Assembly (NCBI GenBank): GCA_006546595.1
Contig: VIAD01000002.1
Span: forward strand, 1-64,000
DNA: 64,000 nucleotides
From: Moraxellaceae bacterium AER2_44_116
GTDB taxonomy: Bacteria > Pseudomonadota > Gammaproteobacteria > Pseudomonadales > Moraxellaceae
Reading direction: 5' to 3'
Within the stretch, counting starts at the first letter, position 1, and each line of letters begins with the position of its first letter. Both the position numbers and the translations under genes were made by a program. Positions 45,255 through 54,395 of this stretch are shown one piece after another. The notes below the pieces were generated by a model. The model was given only the letters and a program-made list of their open reading frames with translations. It had not been told where the DNA came from and did not search any database.

Positions 45255-46217
45255 ATGAACAGCAATCCTATTCCCCAAGCCATTAACACCTTTCAAGGGT
45301 TAATTTTGGCCTTACAAAATTACTGGGCGCAGCAAGGCTGTGTCATTTTGCAACCGTATGATATGGAAATGGGCGCAGGTACTTTTCATACCGCCACTTT
45401 CCTCCGTGCTTTAGGGCCAGAAACGTGGAACGCTGCCTATGTGCAGCCGTCGCGTCGTCCTGCCGATGGCCGTTATGGCGAAAACCCGAATCGCTTGCAG
45501 CACTACTATCAATTCCAAGTGGTGTTAAAACCCAACCCTGACAATATCCAAGAGTTATATCTCAACTCGTTAAAACATATTGGTATTGACCCGACGGTGC
45601 ATGACATTCGTTTTGTGGAAGATAACTGGGAGTCACCGACGCTCGGCGCATGGGGTTTAGGCTGGGAAGTGTGGCTTAACGGTATGGAAGTGACGCAATT
45701 TACCTACTTTCAGCAAGTCGGTGGTGTCGAATGTTATCCCGTGACAGGCGAAATCACTTATGGTTTAGAACGTCTGGCGATGTATTTGCAAGGCGTTGAT
45801 TCGGTGTACGATTTAACGTGGACAGATGGCCAATTTGGTAAAGTCACTTATGGTGATGTGTTTCATCAAAATGAAGTGGAAATGTCCACCTTCAACTTTG
45901 AACACGCCAACGTACCTGAGTTGTTTAAACTCTTCGACTTTTACGAAAGCGAAGCTCAACGTTTAATGGCTTTAGAAAAGCCGTTGCCGTTGCCTGCTTA
46001 TGAAATGGTGATTAAAGCCTCGCATAGTTTTAACTTACTGGATGCGCGTCGTGCCATTTCGGTGACTGAGCGTCAGCGTTATATTTTACGCGTGCGCCAA
46101 TTAGCACGTTCGGTGGCACAAAGTTATTTACATTCACGCGCTGCCTTAGGATTCCCGATGGCGACCCCCGCATTACGCGATGAAGTATTAGCCAAATTAG
46201 CGGCGGAGAGCAAATAA
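45255..46217 (+). CDS. glyQ: Glycyl-tRNA synthetase alpha subunit
   Basis: The 320-residue protein carries the class II catalytic core of the tetrameric bacterial enzyme. It is recognised by FQGLILALQNYWAQQGCVILQPYDMEMGAGTFH at the N-terminus and by RFVEDNWESPTLGAWGLGWEVWLNGMEVTQFTYFQQVGG. The ATG at 45255 is the family start; the frame opens 22 codons earlier in non-coding DNA. It overlaps glyS by one base (TAATG), as is usual. Confidence 0.97.
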   Translation: MNSNPIPQAINTFQGLILALQNYWAQQGCVILQPYDMEMGAGTFHTATFLRALGPETWNAAYVQPSRRPADGRYGENPNRLQHYYQFQVVLKPNPDNIQELYLNSLKHIGIDPTVHDIRFVEDNWESPTLGAWGLGWEVWLNGMEVTQFTYFQQVGGVECYPVTGEITYGLERLAMYLQGVDSVYDLTWTDGQFGKVTYGDVFHQNEVEMSTFNFEHANVPELFKLFDFYESEAQRLMALEKPLPLPAYEMVIKASHSFNLLDARRAISVTERQRYILRVRQLARSVAQSYLHSRAALGFPMATPALRDEVLAKLAAESK

Positions 46218-48271
46218 TGACGACACTCCCTTTTTTAGTCGAATTAGGCTGTGAAGAATTACCACCAAAATCGTTAAAAATCTTAGCGGAAAGCTTTTTG
46301 GCAGGCATTGAAGCAGGCTTAAAACAAGCAGGTTTAGCCTATGAAGGTGCGCGTTATTATGCTGCGCCTCGTCGTTTAGCAGTTCATATTGATAGCCTTG
46401 CCTTGCAACAGCCTGATCGTGTATTAACCGTTGATGGCCCTCCTGTCAAAGCAGCGTTTGATGCCAATGGCAACCCGACACAAGCGGCTTTAGGTTTTGC
46501 CAAAAAGAACGGTATTGATATTAGCGAAGTGGATCGTAGCGGTGAAAAGTTACGCTACAGCCGCCAAGTAAAAGGCGAAAGTGCTACTGCGTTAATGACT
46601 CAGATTATCAATCAATCTTTAGCGCAATTACCGATTGCGAAACGGATGCGTTGGGGCGCAAACAAAGTTGAGTTTGTGCGTCCTGTGCAATGGTTGGTGA
46701 TGTTATTAGGTAGCGATATTGTTGACGGTGAAATTTTAGGTTTTAAAGCAGGGCGCGTCAGTCGTGGTCATCGTTTTCATGCGCCTGCACCGATTACCTT
46801 AAATCACGCCAATGATTATCTTGCTGCCTTAAAAGAGGCTTATGTCATTGCCGATTTTGCCGAGCGTCAAGCATCTATTTTGCAACAAGTGACTGATTTA
46901 GCAACGAAAGAAAACGGCAAAGCCTTAATTCCTCCCGCTTTATTAGATGAAGTGACAGGCTTGGTGGAATATCCCGTGCCGCTAGTGTGTAGCTTTGAAG
47001 AACGTTTTTTACACGTTCCCCAAGAAGCGTTAATTTCGACTATGCAAGACAACCAAAAGTATTTTTGTTTGGTCGATGCCAAGGGCAAATTGCTACCGCG
47101 CTTTATTACCGTCGCCAATATTCAAAGTTCAAACCCGAAGTTTATTGTCGAAGGCAACGAGAAAGTGGTACGTCCACGTTTAACCGATGCCGAGTTCTTC
47201 TTTAAACAAGATCAAAAAGTCAAATTAGAAAGCCGTAACGAACGCCTCAAAACCGTTGTTTTCCAAGCGCAATTGGGTACGGTTTACGAAAAGGCAGAAC
47301 GGATTAGCGAGTTGGCCGCGTTTATTGCTGCGCAAATTGGTGGCGATGTTGCGTTGGCTCAACGAGCAGGTATTTTGTCTAAATGCGATTTAGCGACAGA
47401 AATGGTCGGTGAGTTTCCTGAGTTGCAAGGTATTGCGGGCTATTACTACGCTCAACACGATGGCGAAGGCGAAGAAATTGCTTTGGCTCTCAATGAGCAA
47501 TATTTACCAAAGTTTGCGGGCGATGTGTTGCCTACTACGCACTCAGGGTTAGCGGTGGCGATTGCCGATAAGCTCGATACTTTAGTCGGTATTTTTGGCA
47601 TCAATCAACCGCCAACAGGTTCTAAAGATCCGTTTGGCTTACGTCGTGCGGCCATTGGTTTATTGCGCATCATCATCGAAAAAGAATTGGTGTTAGATAT
47701 TAACGTGTTAAGCCAACAAGCGGTCAACGCCTATGGTAGCAAGTTAAGCAACGCCAATACCGTCAACGAGGTGTTTGAATTCTTACTTGGCCGTTATCGC
47801 GCGATGTATGAAGAGCAAAACATTGGTGTTGATGTCATTCAAGCAGTACAAACGCTCAAGCCCACGCAGCCTTTAGATTTTGACCGTCGTATTAAAGCCG
47901 TTGCCAACTTCCGTAACTTAGCCGAAGCCGAAGCCTTAGCCGCCGCCAACAAACGTGTTGCCAATATTTTGAGCAAAGATGGTGTGACGGTGACAGGTGC
48001 TGTCGATAACAGCTTATTAAGCGAAGCAGCCGAGCAAACTTTAGCCGCACAAGTGGCCAAGCTGCAAGCTGAGCTAACGCCATTATTTGCCGCAGGCGAT
48101 TACACCTCTGCATTAACGGCATTAGCGGCATTACGCGCACCGATTGATAGCTTTTTTGATACGGTGATGGTGAATGCTGATGATTTAGCGATTCGTCAAA
48201 ATCGCTTGAATTTGTTGGCCAGTTTACGGGCGTTGTTTTTGGCGGTGGCGGATATTTCGCAGTTGCAATAA
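46217..48271 (+). CDS. glyS: Glycyl-tRNA synthetase beta subunit
   Basis: The 684-residue protein begins FLVELGCEELPPK and contains PVQWLVMLLG, PRFITVANIQS and the HD-like/anticodon-binding C-terminal region (DPFGLRRAAIGLLRI). Length and start match the family. The subunit binds tRNA(Gly) and forms the alpha2beta2 enzyme with GlyQ. A strong terminator follows at 48292. Confidence 0.97.
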   Translation: MTTLPFLVELGCEELPPKSLKILAESFLAGIEAGLKQAGLAYEGARYYAAPRRLAVHIDSLALQQPDRVLTVDGPPVKAAFDANGNPTQAALGFAKKNGIDISEVDRSGEKLRYSRQVKGESATALMTQIINQSLAQLPIAKRMRWGANKVEFVRPVQWLVMLLGSDIVDGEILGFKAGRVSRGHRFHAPAPITLNHANDYLAALKEAYVIADFAERQASILQQVTDLATKENGKALIPPALLDEVTGLVEYPVPLVCSFEERFLHVPQEALISTMQDNQKYFCLVDAKGKLLPRFITVANIQSSNPKFIVEGNEKVVRPRLTDAEFFFKQDQKVKLESRNERLKTVVFQAQLGTVYEKAERISELAAFIAAQIGGDVALAQRAGILSKCDLATEMVGEFPELQGIAGYYYAQHDGEGEEIALALNEQYLPKFAGDVLPTTHSGLAVAIADKLDTLVGIFGINQPPTGSKDPFGLRRAAIGLLRIIIEKELVLDINVLSQQAVNAYGSKLSNANTVNEVFEFLLGRYRAMYEEQNIGVDVIQAVQTLKPTQPLDFDRRIKAVANFRNLAEAEALAAANKRVANILSKDGVTVTGAVDNSLLSEAAEQTLAAQVAKLQAELTPLFAAGDYTSALTALAALRAPIDSFFDTVMVNADDLAIRQNRLNLLASLRALFLAVADISQLQ

Positions 48272-48291
48272 TACGTTTTGTGGTAGTAAAG

Positions 48292-48316
48292 AACGGCTCT
48301 TGATGAGCCGTTTTTT
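48292..48316 (+). terminator. Intrinsic terminator of glyQS
   Basis: AACGGCTC pairs with GAGCCGTT around TTGAT and runs into six T. Confidence 0.92.
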
Positions 48317-48397
48317 ATTGTATCATGGTCGAAAAATCGTATATTCACCTCACGATATGAGTCGAATCCTGCAATTATTCGGCTCACTGAGGACAAT

Positions 48398-48478
48398 ATG
48401 ACCCAAGAAAGCGTCCTAAAATGGATATGGCGACAACACGACAATCAATGTCGCATTGTTAAAGTGGTACATCGTTGA
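48398..48478 (+). CDS. Possible 26-residue peptide or gene remnant
   Basis: ATG at 48398 has GAGGA six bases upstream and encodes MTQESVLKWIWRQHDNQC plus eight residues. The frame is open for about 26 more codons upstream, but has no start there, and a second frame (from 48324) is broken by a stop. This looks as much like the tail of a decayed gene as like a real small protein. Low confidence. Confidence 0.25.
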   Translation: MTQESVLKWIWRQHDNQCRIVKVVHR

Positions 48479-48537
48479 TCTCAATTTAATTTGTTAGACT
48501 TAAACGGTTCTGATGGCTAGCACCCGAGGTATTTACC

Positions 48538-48927
48538 ATGTCTATTACCGTAAAAATGAGTGATGGTACGTTATCTGGCAGTATCGTCCAGCGTTTGAGT
48601 ATTAACATTCCCAGTGATACCACGACGGCGCGCCAACTTATTGAGCAACGAATAACTCAAGAAGTGACGCTCTTTAAGAGTGGAAAAAAGCAAAGTCATT
48701 TTAACGGCGTGATGATACCAACGCCAAAAGAAATGGAACTTAATAGCCATCAATACGCTAATATTGATGTTCAAGTACAATGTCAGCAAGCTATCCACGC
48801 ATTTAGTCACAATGGCTTTTTTTTATTGGTTGATGATCATCAAATCACTGAGCTAGATACAGAGTTTCAAGTGTCATCGCTTTCAACGATTCAGTTTATT
48901 AAATTAGTGCCATTGGTGGGCGGTTAA
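48538..48927 (+). CDS. Small protein ending in Gly-Gly, possible ubiquitin/MoaD-like fold
   Basis: The 129-residue protein has strand-rich ends (SITVKMSDGTLSG, and FFLLVDDHQITELDTEF then STIQFIKLVPLVGG) around a helical part (TARQLIEQRITQEVTLFK). The C-terminus LVPLVGG is exposed after a beta strand, as in MoaD, ThiS and ubiquitin-like proteins where the final Gly is activated. From memory, short proteins ending in the same motif occur near DUF4132 genes; the convergent neighbour is DUF4132. No E1-type or protease gene is in the window. The beta-grasp assignment is inference from pattern only. Confidence 0.6.
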   Translation: MSITVKMSDGTLSGSIVQRLSINIPSDTTTARQLIEQRITQEVTLFKSGKKQSHFNGVMIPTPKEMELNSHQYANIDVQVQCQQAIHAFSHNGFFLLVDDHQITELDTEFQVSSLSTIQFIKLVPLVGG

Positions 48928-48971
48928 TATAAGCACTAAAGCGTCAGTGTATTTGTGTTTTTTGTGTAGGG

Positions 48972-49006
48972 TGAGCGGAGTCGAAGTGATGGTTCGACTC
49001 CGCTCA
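48972..49006. repeat. Family B palindromic repeat, copy 4
   Basis: TGAGCGGAGTCGAA (48972-48985) and TTCGACTCCGCTCA (48993-49006) are perfect 14-base arms around seven bases. It lies between two convergent genes and could serve as a terminator for both. Confidence 0.85.
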
Positions 49007-49025
49007 GTATTCGCCTAAATCAAGT

Positions 49026-51626
49026 TCACGAGTTGTGTGTAATTTGCTGCAAGATACTCTTATCTTTGATGAGATGATCATTGGCTAAAAGTAGAGCTTT
49101 GCTTAAAATCAGCGACAACATATCATCACCCTCAAATGGCAAAAATAAATCCTGAGTAGCTTTTTCTTGTTGTTTCATATCTGGAACAATACAAAGATAT
49201 AAGTCATTGGGTAACATCAGAATATTACTGCTACCTAAATGAATTTTATAGGTTTTTAACTGTCCTTTCACCATTAAGTATTTATCATCAAACTGGCAAA
49301 GCGGTGCAATTTTTAATTTGGAAATAATGGCATCCAGCGCGTGTTTACGGACAACGGCACTCGCAGATAACGACGATTCGGTTAAATATTGACGATAATT
49401 CCATACGCCAAAATCCTCATATCTTTCGGTACGCTCATCGGGTTGAGGGGCATTGATGCCAATCGAGCATTTGCCGACAAATTGGTCAACATCTCGCATT
49501 AGCTCCGAAAAAAAGATAACAGGCACGTCTTTCAGCGCAACTTCATTATCTTTAGCATCATAAAATCGCACATTGTTGAGCATGATGTATTCATAGATAT
49601 CTGCAAAAGGCTTATCGAGGTCATAATCACTAATGCTATTTTCTAATTTAATGCCTATACCAAAAGCCTCACTAAAACGTGTGGCATTCGGATGTTCGTG
49701 GCGATGACTTTGTAAACGATATGACCAGCCTGCTTGCAGACATAATTCTGCAAACGGTTTTTGGGCTAAAAAGTGTTGATAGAATCGACGTGAGTAGGTT
49801 TTTGTTTGTTCTTCGGCAGGTGTTAACAAGTAAATCTCACGAAATGCTTGCTTAAACGGCTGCATAATTTGCTTTAACAGTAAATAGTCACGCCAGTTTT
49901 TAACTTCTGCGACATCGCTTTCTGTCGGGTGCCATAAATGAACCTGTGTTGTCGCATTCATCTCAGGCAATGCTTCGCCAATGGCATTAACAAACTTGCC
50001 ATCTAACCATAGGCCGTGCCAAATTTGATTCGACTGTTGAAATGTCCAGATTAGACGACGACCAAACCAACCTAAGATGGGATGGTCAATCAAACGTGCG
50101 CGCCAAGTACTATAATCCCATACTCGTTGATTAAGATAAAACTGCTCTAAACGCTTATTTTGACCAATCAACACATCTTTAATTTCATCTAGTTGTTCTT
50201 TAAGGTATTTAAACTCCGTGGGATGTGTTGTTTTTAATGTGGTGGGGGCTGATTTAAGCAATTTTTCGCCATTTAGCCAACAGGTATCCACCGTTTTTTC
50301 ACCAACTAAAGTGATGTTAACGTCATAATTGCCAATGTTAATCTTGGTGTGACCCACGTTATCAAAGCCAAAGTCAGGTACTGCCACTTCTTCTAAATTG
50401 TGTTTGTCTATCCCCGCTTTTTTTGATGCTTCTGTCAGGGCATTTTCAATCGCTTTTTGACCTGTTGCGTAGGTGACTTCATCACGTAGTTTGGATAACT
50501 GAATAACTCCTGAAACGCCTTGTTGACCAAGACTATATAACGCGGCATTGGCGACAATCGTTGATCTTGGCCCAAGCCCTGCCACTTTGTGATAAAAAAA
50601 CTTAACGTACGCGCTCATGAGTTTGGTGAAATATTTAACATCACCTAAGCCTGCAAACCACAATAAACCGCGAACTAATTGGGCATTTTTTTGACTCAAT
50701 GGCGCATCTTTGCGTGGAACGTCAGCCAAAATAGTCGTTAGCCAACTATTGAGTTGTGGGCTAAAGGAGGGTTTTAATGATTCTGCCAATGGGATTGCTT
50801 GCTTGAGCCATGTTGTTGTGGGTTGCGCCGTTGTGGCAGTAGCGGCGTGTTGTAAAACTTCGCGCCATAGATTTTGTGTATCGTTGGGTAGGGCATTAAA
50901 ATCGGTGGCAATTTTAAGTGGCCAATCTGTTGCTGCGACATAGATTTTGTCTGAAATAACTGTTTGTTCTCCAATGACTTCGATGGGTAATTTAGATAGA
51001 TATAATGGAATTGGTGGTGACGTGATTGCTTCTAATAGTTTTAGAGCGCGGTCACGTGATTTATTACTGTTAAAAAGTAATAGAGATATTTTAGGAAAAT
51101 AATACTTAATAGCTTCCAAAAGGTCAGTAGAAAATGGTTGTTGACGTTGTAAATCAGCAATTACTTTCATCCATAAAAAACAAAGCTCTCCCACCCTGTG
51201 AGTAATGATGAATTGAGAGACTATTCGAAAAAGTTTTAATTGTGCATCCATATGCGAAAATAAGGGATGAGTAATTATTAGGTGTGAAAAATATCTATAT
51301 ATATCTATTTGTACATAACGGTATTTACGACTCTCTTCACATAAATGATCAAGTTTAGTATCTGAATATTTTTGTATAGACATCATTGTCTGGCTAATGA
51401 CTTTAATAGAGTCGATAAAGTCTGTTTCAGAAATGGTTGCTAACTCTTGAACAAGTTGAGCAAATGCCTTGTCAATTGGGTATGACATGTTAGCAGGAAT
51501 TTTTTCTGTAAATAGAGTGGTAAGTGCGGTTTTTAAGGCTCTATTTAGTGTACGGATTGTCACATCGGATTCATTAATTATTTCAGTAATTTCTGATTGT
51601 GTTTTTTTATGGCTAAATGTTGTCAT
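49026..51626 (-). CDS. DUF4132 domain protein with C-terminal DUF7737-like region
   Basis: The 866-residue soluble protein has an N-terminal helical region (about 1-400) and a central DUF4132 block (about 470-720). That block includes RLIDHPILGWFGRRLIW, QIMQPFKQAFREIYLLTPAE with TKTYSRRF, and FAELCLQAGWSY. The C-terminal piece ends IHLGSSNILMLPNDLYLCIV followed by FEGDDMLSLILSKALLLA. This layout is known from DUF4132 proteins, sometimes with a WGR domain, which is absent here. Function unknown. It converges on the Gly-Gly protein gene at 48538, with which it may form a pair. AGGGA lies eight bases before the ATG. Confidence 0.85.
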   Translation of the reverse strand: MTTFSHKKTQSEITEIINESDVTIRTLNRALKTALTTLFTEKIPANMSYPIDKAFAQLVQELATISETDFIDSIKVISQTMMSIQKYSDTKLDHLCEESRKYRYVQIDIYRYFSHLIITHPLFSHMDAQLKLFRIVSQFIITHRVGELCFLWMKVIADLQRQQPFSTDLLEAIKYYFPKISLLLFNSNKSRDRALKLLEAITSPPIPLYLSKLPIEVIGEQTVISDKIYVAATDWPLKIATDFNALPNDTQNLWREVLQHAATATTAQPTTTWLKQAIPLAESLKPSFSPQLNSWLTTILADVPRKDAPLSQKNAQLVRGLLWFAGLGDVKYFTKLMSAYVKFFYHKVAGLGPRSTIVANAALYSLGQQGVSGVIQLSKLRDEVTYATGQKAIENALTEASKKAGIDKHNLEEVAVPDFGFDNVGHTKINIGNYDVNITLVGEKTVDTCWLNGEKLLKSAPTTLKTTHPTEFKYLKEQLDEIKDVLIGQNKRLEQFYLNQRVWDYSTWRARLIDHPILGWFGRRLIWTFQQSNQIWHGLWLDGKFVNAIGEALPEMNATTQVHLWHPTESDVAEVKNWRDYLLLKQIMQPFKQAFREIYLLTPAEEQTKTYSRRFYQHFLAQKPFAELCLQAGWSYRLQSHRHEHPNATRFSEAFGIGIKLENSISDYDLDKPFADIYEYIMLNNVRFYDAKDNEVALKDVPVIFFSELMRDVDQFVGKCSIGINAPQPDERTERYEDFGVWNYRQYLTESSLSASAVVRKHALDAIISKLKIAPLCQFDDKYLMVKGQLKTYKIHLGSSNILMLPNDLYLCIVPDMKQQEKATQDLFLPFEGDDMLSLILSKALLLANDHLIKDKSILQQITHNS

Positions 51627-51842
51627 CGTTCTTGTCCCTAATATGTTTTAAGTCATGCCGAATTATTCGTTTTTTATGTGTCAATCTCAAGAGCAAAGCG
51701 ATAGCTTAGACTAAGTGTGCGACAAAAGTTGTCGTTTTGTTGAGAGGTGAGCTTTCTCCAAAATCCCACTCCCACAGTTGTTATTCTCCTCCAACAATAG
51801 TGCTATGCTTAGAAAATAATAATCACAACAGACGAAGTCGCC

Positions 51843-53084
51843 ATGATCACAATCCCTGTGAGTACAGACAGCATTTCCGAACAGGATTACATCAAACAAA
51901 CGCTACAAAATCGCCCATTTTTTTGTTTTTTTCCTCCTGTCATGGAAGCAGAGTTTTTAGAGACGCGTGTTAAGTCCAGTCTCTATTACATCCGTTCAGG
52001 GCAATGGCTGCTGTTAGCCATGTTTTTGGCGATTATTGTCATTGCTTGGGTGTTTTTTCAGGACATATTTATTGTTAATGATTTTTATCAGTTAAAGTTT
52101 ATTGAGCTTCCGCTCGGACTTTCCATTCTATTTATTATTTACGGCCATCGAATCTCAGAGGTACGCGCCAACTTTCATCGTGTCATGTTTCCCGTCGCAG
52201 TGTTTGTGATTACCGATATTCAGTTGCACATCTTTTTAACCGCCGAAACGGGTTATTATCTGTATGCTATTTTCAATCAAGCCATCAGTATGTTGTTGAT
52301 TGCGCTAGGTTTACGATTCACAACCAAAGTTTTACTGTTGATTTATATGCTGGGTGGTTCTAGCGGTTTGGCTTTGGGAAGCTTCTTACATTTGCCCATT
52401 AACGTACTGGCTTTTAGTTATTACTTTGTGTTGTTTGGCGTGGTGATTACCGTACTGGCGTGGATTTCGGAGCGGCAAGAGCGATTTGCCTTTTTACAAG
52501 AGTTGTTGGTGAGTTATCAATCGCAAGAGTTAACACGTCTTAATCAACAGCTCGACAAAATTGCCCACGAGGATGCGCTGACCCATATCGCCAACCGACG
52601 CAGCTTCAACAACGCGGCGGAACGGGAATGGGATATTGCCTTACGTGAGCAAAGATCACTTTCTTTACTTTTATTAGATGTGGATTTTTTCAAACGCTAC
52701 AATGACACCTATGGCCATGAGAGCGGTGATAAATGTCTGCAATCTATTGCTCATGCCATTCGTGATGCCATGATGCGTCCCGCCGATTTAGCAGCGCGTT
52801 ATGGTGGTGAAGAGTTTGTTGTCTTGATGCCTGACACCGATGTACAAGGGGCTATTATGGTAGCGGAGCGAATCCTGCGGGCAGTGGACGAGTGCCAAAT
52901 TCCTCATGCTTCGTCAACCGTTGCGCCACACGTTACCGTTAGCATAGGTATTACCACATTAACCCCGACTTCTGGACAACCCTTGCAAGATGCGATTCGC
53001 CAAGCCGATGAAGCCTTATATCAAGTGAAAGATAATGGTCGCCATCATTACCGTATTTATCAATCGGGACGAGCGGTAGTGTGA
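51843..53084 (+). CDS. Membrane-bound diguanylate cyclase
   Basis: The 413-residue protein has about six TM helices (50-210), a short coiled-coil and a C-terminal GGDEF domain. The active site GGEEF lies at 321-325, with the inhibitory I-site R312-x-x-D315 exactly five residues before it. It should make cyclic-di-GMP with product inhibition. The membrane part resembles a 7TM/MASE-like sensor but I cannot name the family. The gene is 30 bases upstream of an AI-2E-family transporter, with which it may be co-transcribed. Confidence 0.93.
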   Translation: MITIPVSTDSISEQDYIKQTLQNRPFFCFFPPVMEAEFLETRVKSSLYYIRSGQWLLLAMFLAIIVIAWVFFQDIFIVNDFYQLKFIELPLGLSILFIIYGHRISEVRANFHRVMFPVAVFVITDIQLHIFLTAETGYYLYAIFNQAISMLLIALGLRFTTKVLLLIYMLGGSSGLALGSFLHLPINVLAFSYYFVLFGVVITVLAWISERQERFAFLQELLVSYQSQELTRLNQQLDKIAHEDALTHIANRRSFNNAAEREWDIALREQRSLSLLLLDVDFFKRYNDTYGHESGDKCLQSIAHAIRDAMMRPADLAARYGGEEFVVLMPDTDVQGAIMVAERILRAVDECQIPHASSTVAPHVTVSIGITTLTPTSGQPLQDAIRQADEALYQVKDNGRHHYRIYQSGRAVV

Positions 53085-53114
53085 TAAGGTGAAGTTCATC
53101 TTTAGGAATACATA

Positions 53115-54206
53115 ATGCCTTCTGTTCAAGCGTTAACGCTACATCGCCTCATTCTTGCTGTCGTCATCAGCTTGCTGTTAATTTTAGGTTATTACGTCCT
53201 AGAAGTATTTATCAGCCCAATGGCGTGGGCGGGTATTTTGGCCTATATGACGTGGCCGATGTATGAGCATCTAAATCAACGTTTAGGTCATCGCCCGAAT
53301 TTATCAGCCGCATTAATGACTATTGCGTTGACGTTGTTAATTGCTCTGCCATTATTGTTTTTTATCTTCATGCTGCGTATTGAAGCGATGGATGTTTACG
53401 ATGTTGTCGCTGAAAAAATCAGTCAGCGCACCTTGATTTTACCGCCTTTTCTTCAACGTTTGCCTTTTGCTCATGAGTTACAACAGTTTTTAGATAGCAT
53501 CACCCAAAACCCGTTAATTTTTAAAGCTCAAGTGCAAGAGTGGTTTCAGAAAGGTTTTGGTGCGGCGGCACAAGTAGCAGGTAGTATTAGTAAAAGTGTC
53601 GGCGAAATGGGCGTGGTGTTTTTTACCTTGTTTTTCTTTTATCGTGATGGTTTGGCGATTCTGGCGCAGATTCAACAAGCACTCAGTTTGCTCATTGGTG
53701 AGCACGTTCATAGTTATGTTAAAGCCATTGGCGATACTACACGAGCAGTGGTTTACGGTATTGGTTTAGCGGCCTTGGCACAGGGATTTTTAGCGGGCAT
53801 TGGATATGCCGTGGCAGGGGTGAGCAGTCCTATTTTTTTAGGGGCATTAACGACGTTGGTGGCGATGATTCCTTTTGGAACGCCCTTTGCGTGGGGTAGT
53901 ATCGCAGTGTGGTTGTTGGTGCAAGGGCATACCGTTGAAGCGATTGGTTTGGCGATATGGGGCACAGTAGTAATTAGTTCCATTGATAATGTCATTCGCC
54001 CTTTAGTGATTTCTAGCTCTTCCGAAATTCCTTTTTTATTGGTGATGTTTGGTGTCTTGGGTGGGTTGAGTGCCTTTGGCATGGTGGGTTTATTTTTAGG
54101 CCCTGTCATCTTGGCAGTATTGATGGCGGTATGGCGACAATGGCTTGCGAGTGAACAAATGCTGAACAAAATCATCATCGAAGATAGCCGTGAATCATCA
54201 GCGTAA
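53115..54206 (+). CDS. AI-2E family transporter (PerM-like)
   Basis: The 363-residue membrane protein has eight predicted TM helices. The family marks are ILAYMTWPMYEHLNQRLGH, a middle periplasmic or cytoplasmic helical domain (about 90-165), FFLYRDG-like FFFYRDG, and SIDNVIRPLVISSSSEIPFLLVMFGVLGGL. The AI-2E family exports small molecules or acts as a Na+/H+ antiporter; naming after AI-2 export is historical. The gene follows the diguanylate cyclase in the same orientation. Confidence 0.92.
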   Translation: MPSVQALTLHRLILAVVISLLLILGYYVLEVFISPMAWAGILAYMTWPMYEHLNQRLGHRPNLSAALMTIALTLLIALPLLFFIFMLRIEAMDVYDVVAEKISQRTLILPPFLQRLPFAHELQQFLDSITQNPLIFKAQVQEWFQKGFGAAAQVAGSISKSVGEMGVVFFTLFFFYRDGLAILAQIQQALSLLIGEHVHSYVKAIGDTTRAVVYGIGLAALAQGFLAGIGYAVAGVSSPIFLGALTTLVAMIPFGTPFAWGSIAVWLLVQGHTVEAIGLAIWGTVVISSIDNVIRPLVISSSSEIPFLLVMFGVLGGLSAFGMVGLFLGPVILAVLMAVWRQWLASEQMLNKIIIEDSRESSA

Positions 54207-54395
54207 AAAAAATTGGTAATAGGGCGAGTGATTGCGTTATGCTCGCCAACAACCTGTAACTTAGACAGAGTTTTTACTCTAAATAAAACAACGCTAATCC
54301 ATTGAAATAAAAACAAAAATTAGAGCTTTTGCACCAGTTGTGTACAGAAAATAATCCAGTTACACTGCCGCTACAAACGCTCAAAGGGAGCCAAC

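Noticed and set aside
13251..49006. Scattered repeats considered as a CRISPR array
   Set aside because: Copies are single, kilobases apart and lack regular spacers or cas genes.
54207..54395. Possible terminator after the AI-2E transporter gene
   Set aside because: Only a weak imperfect stem without a T run.
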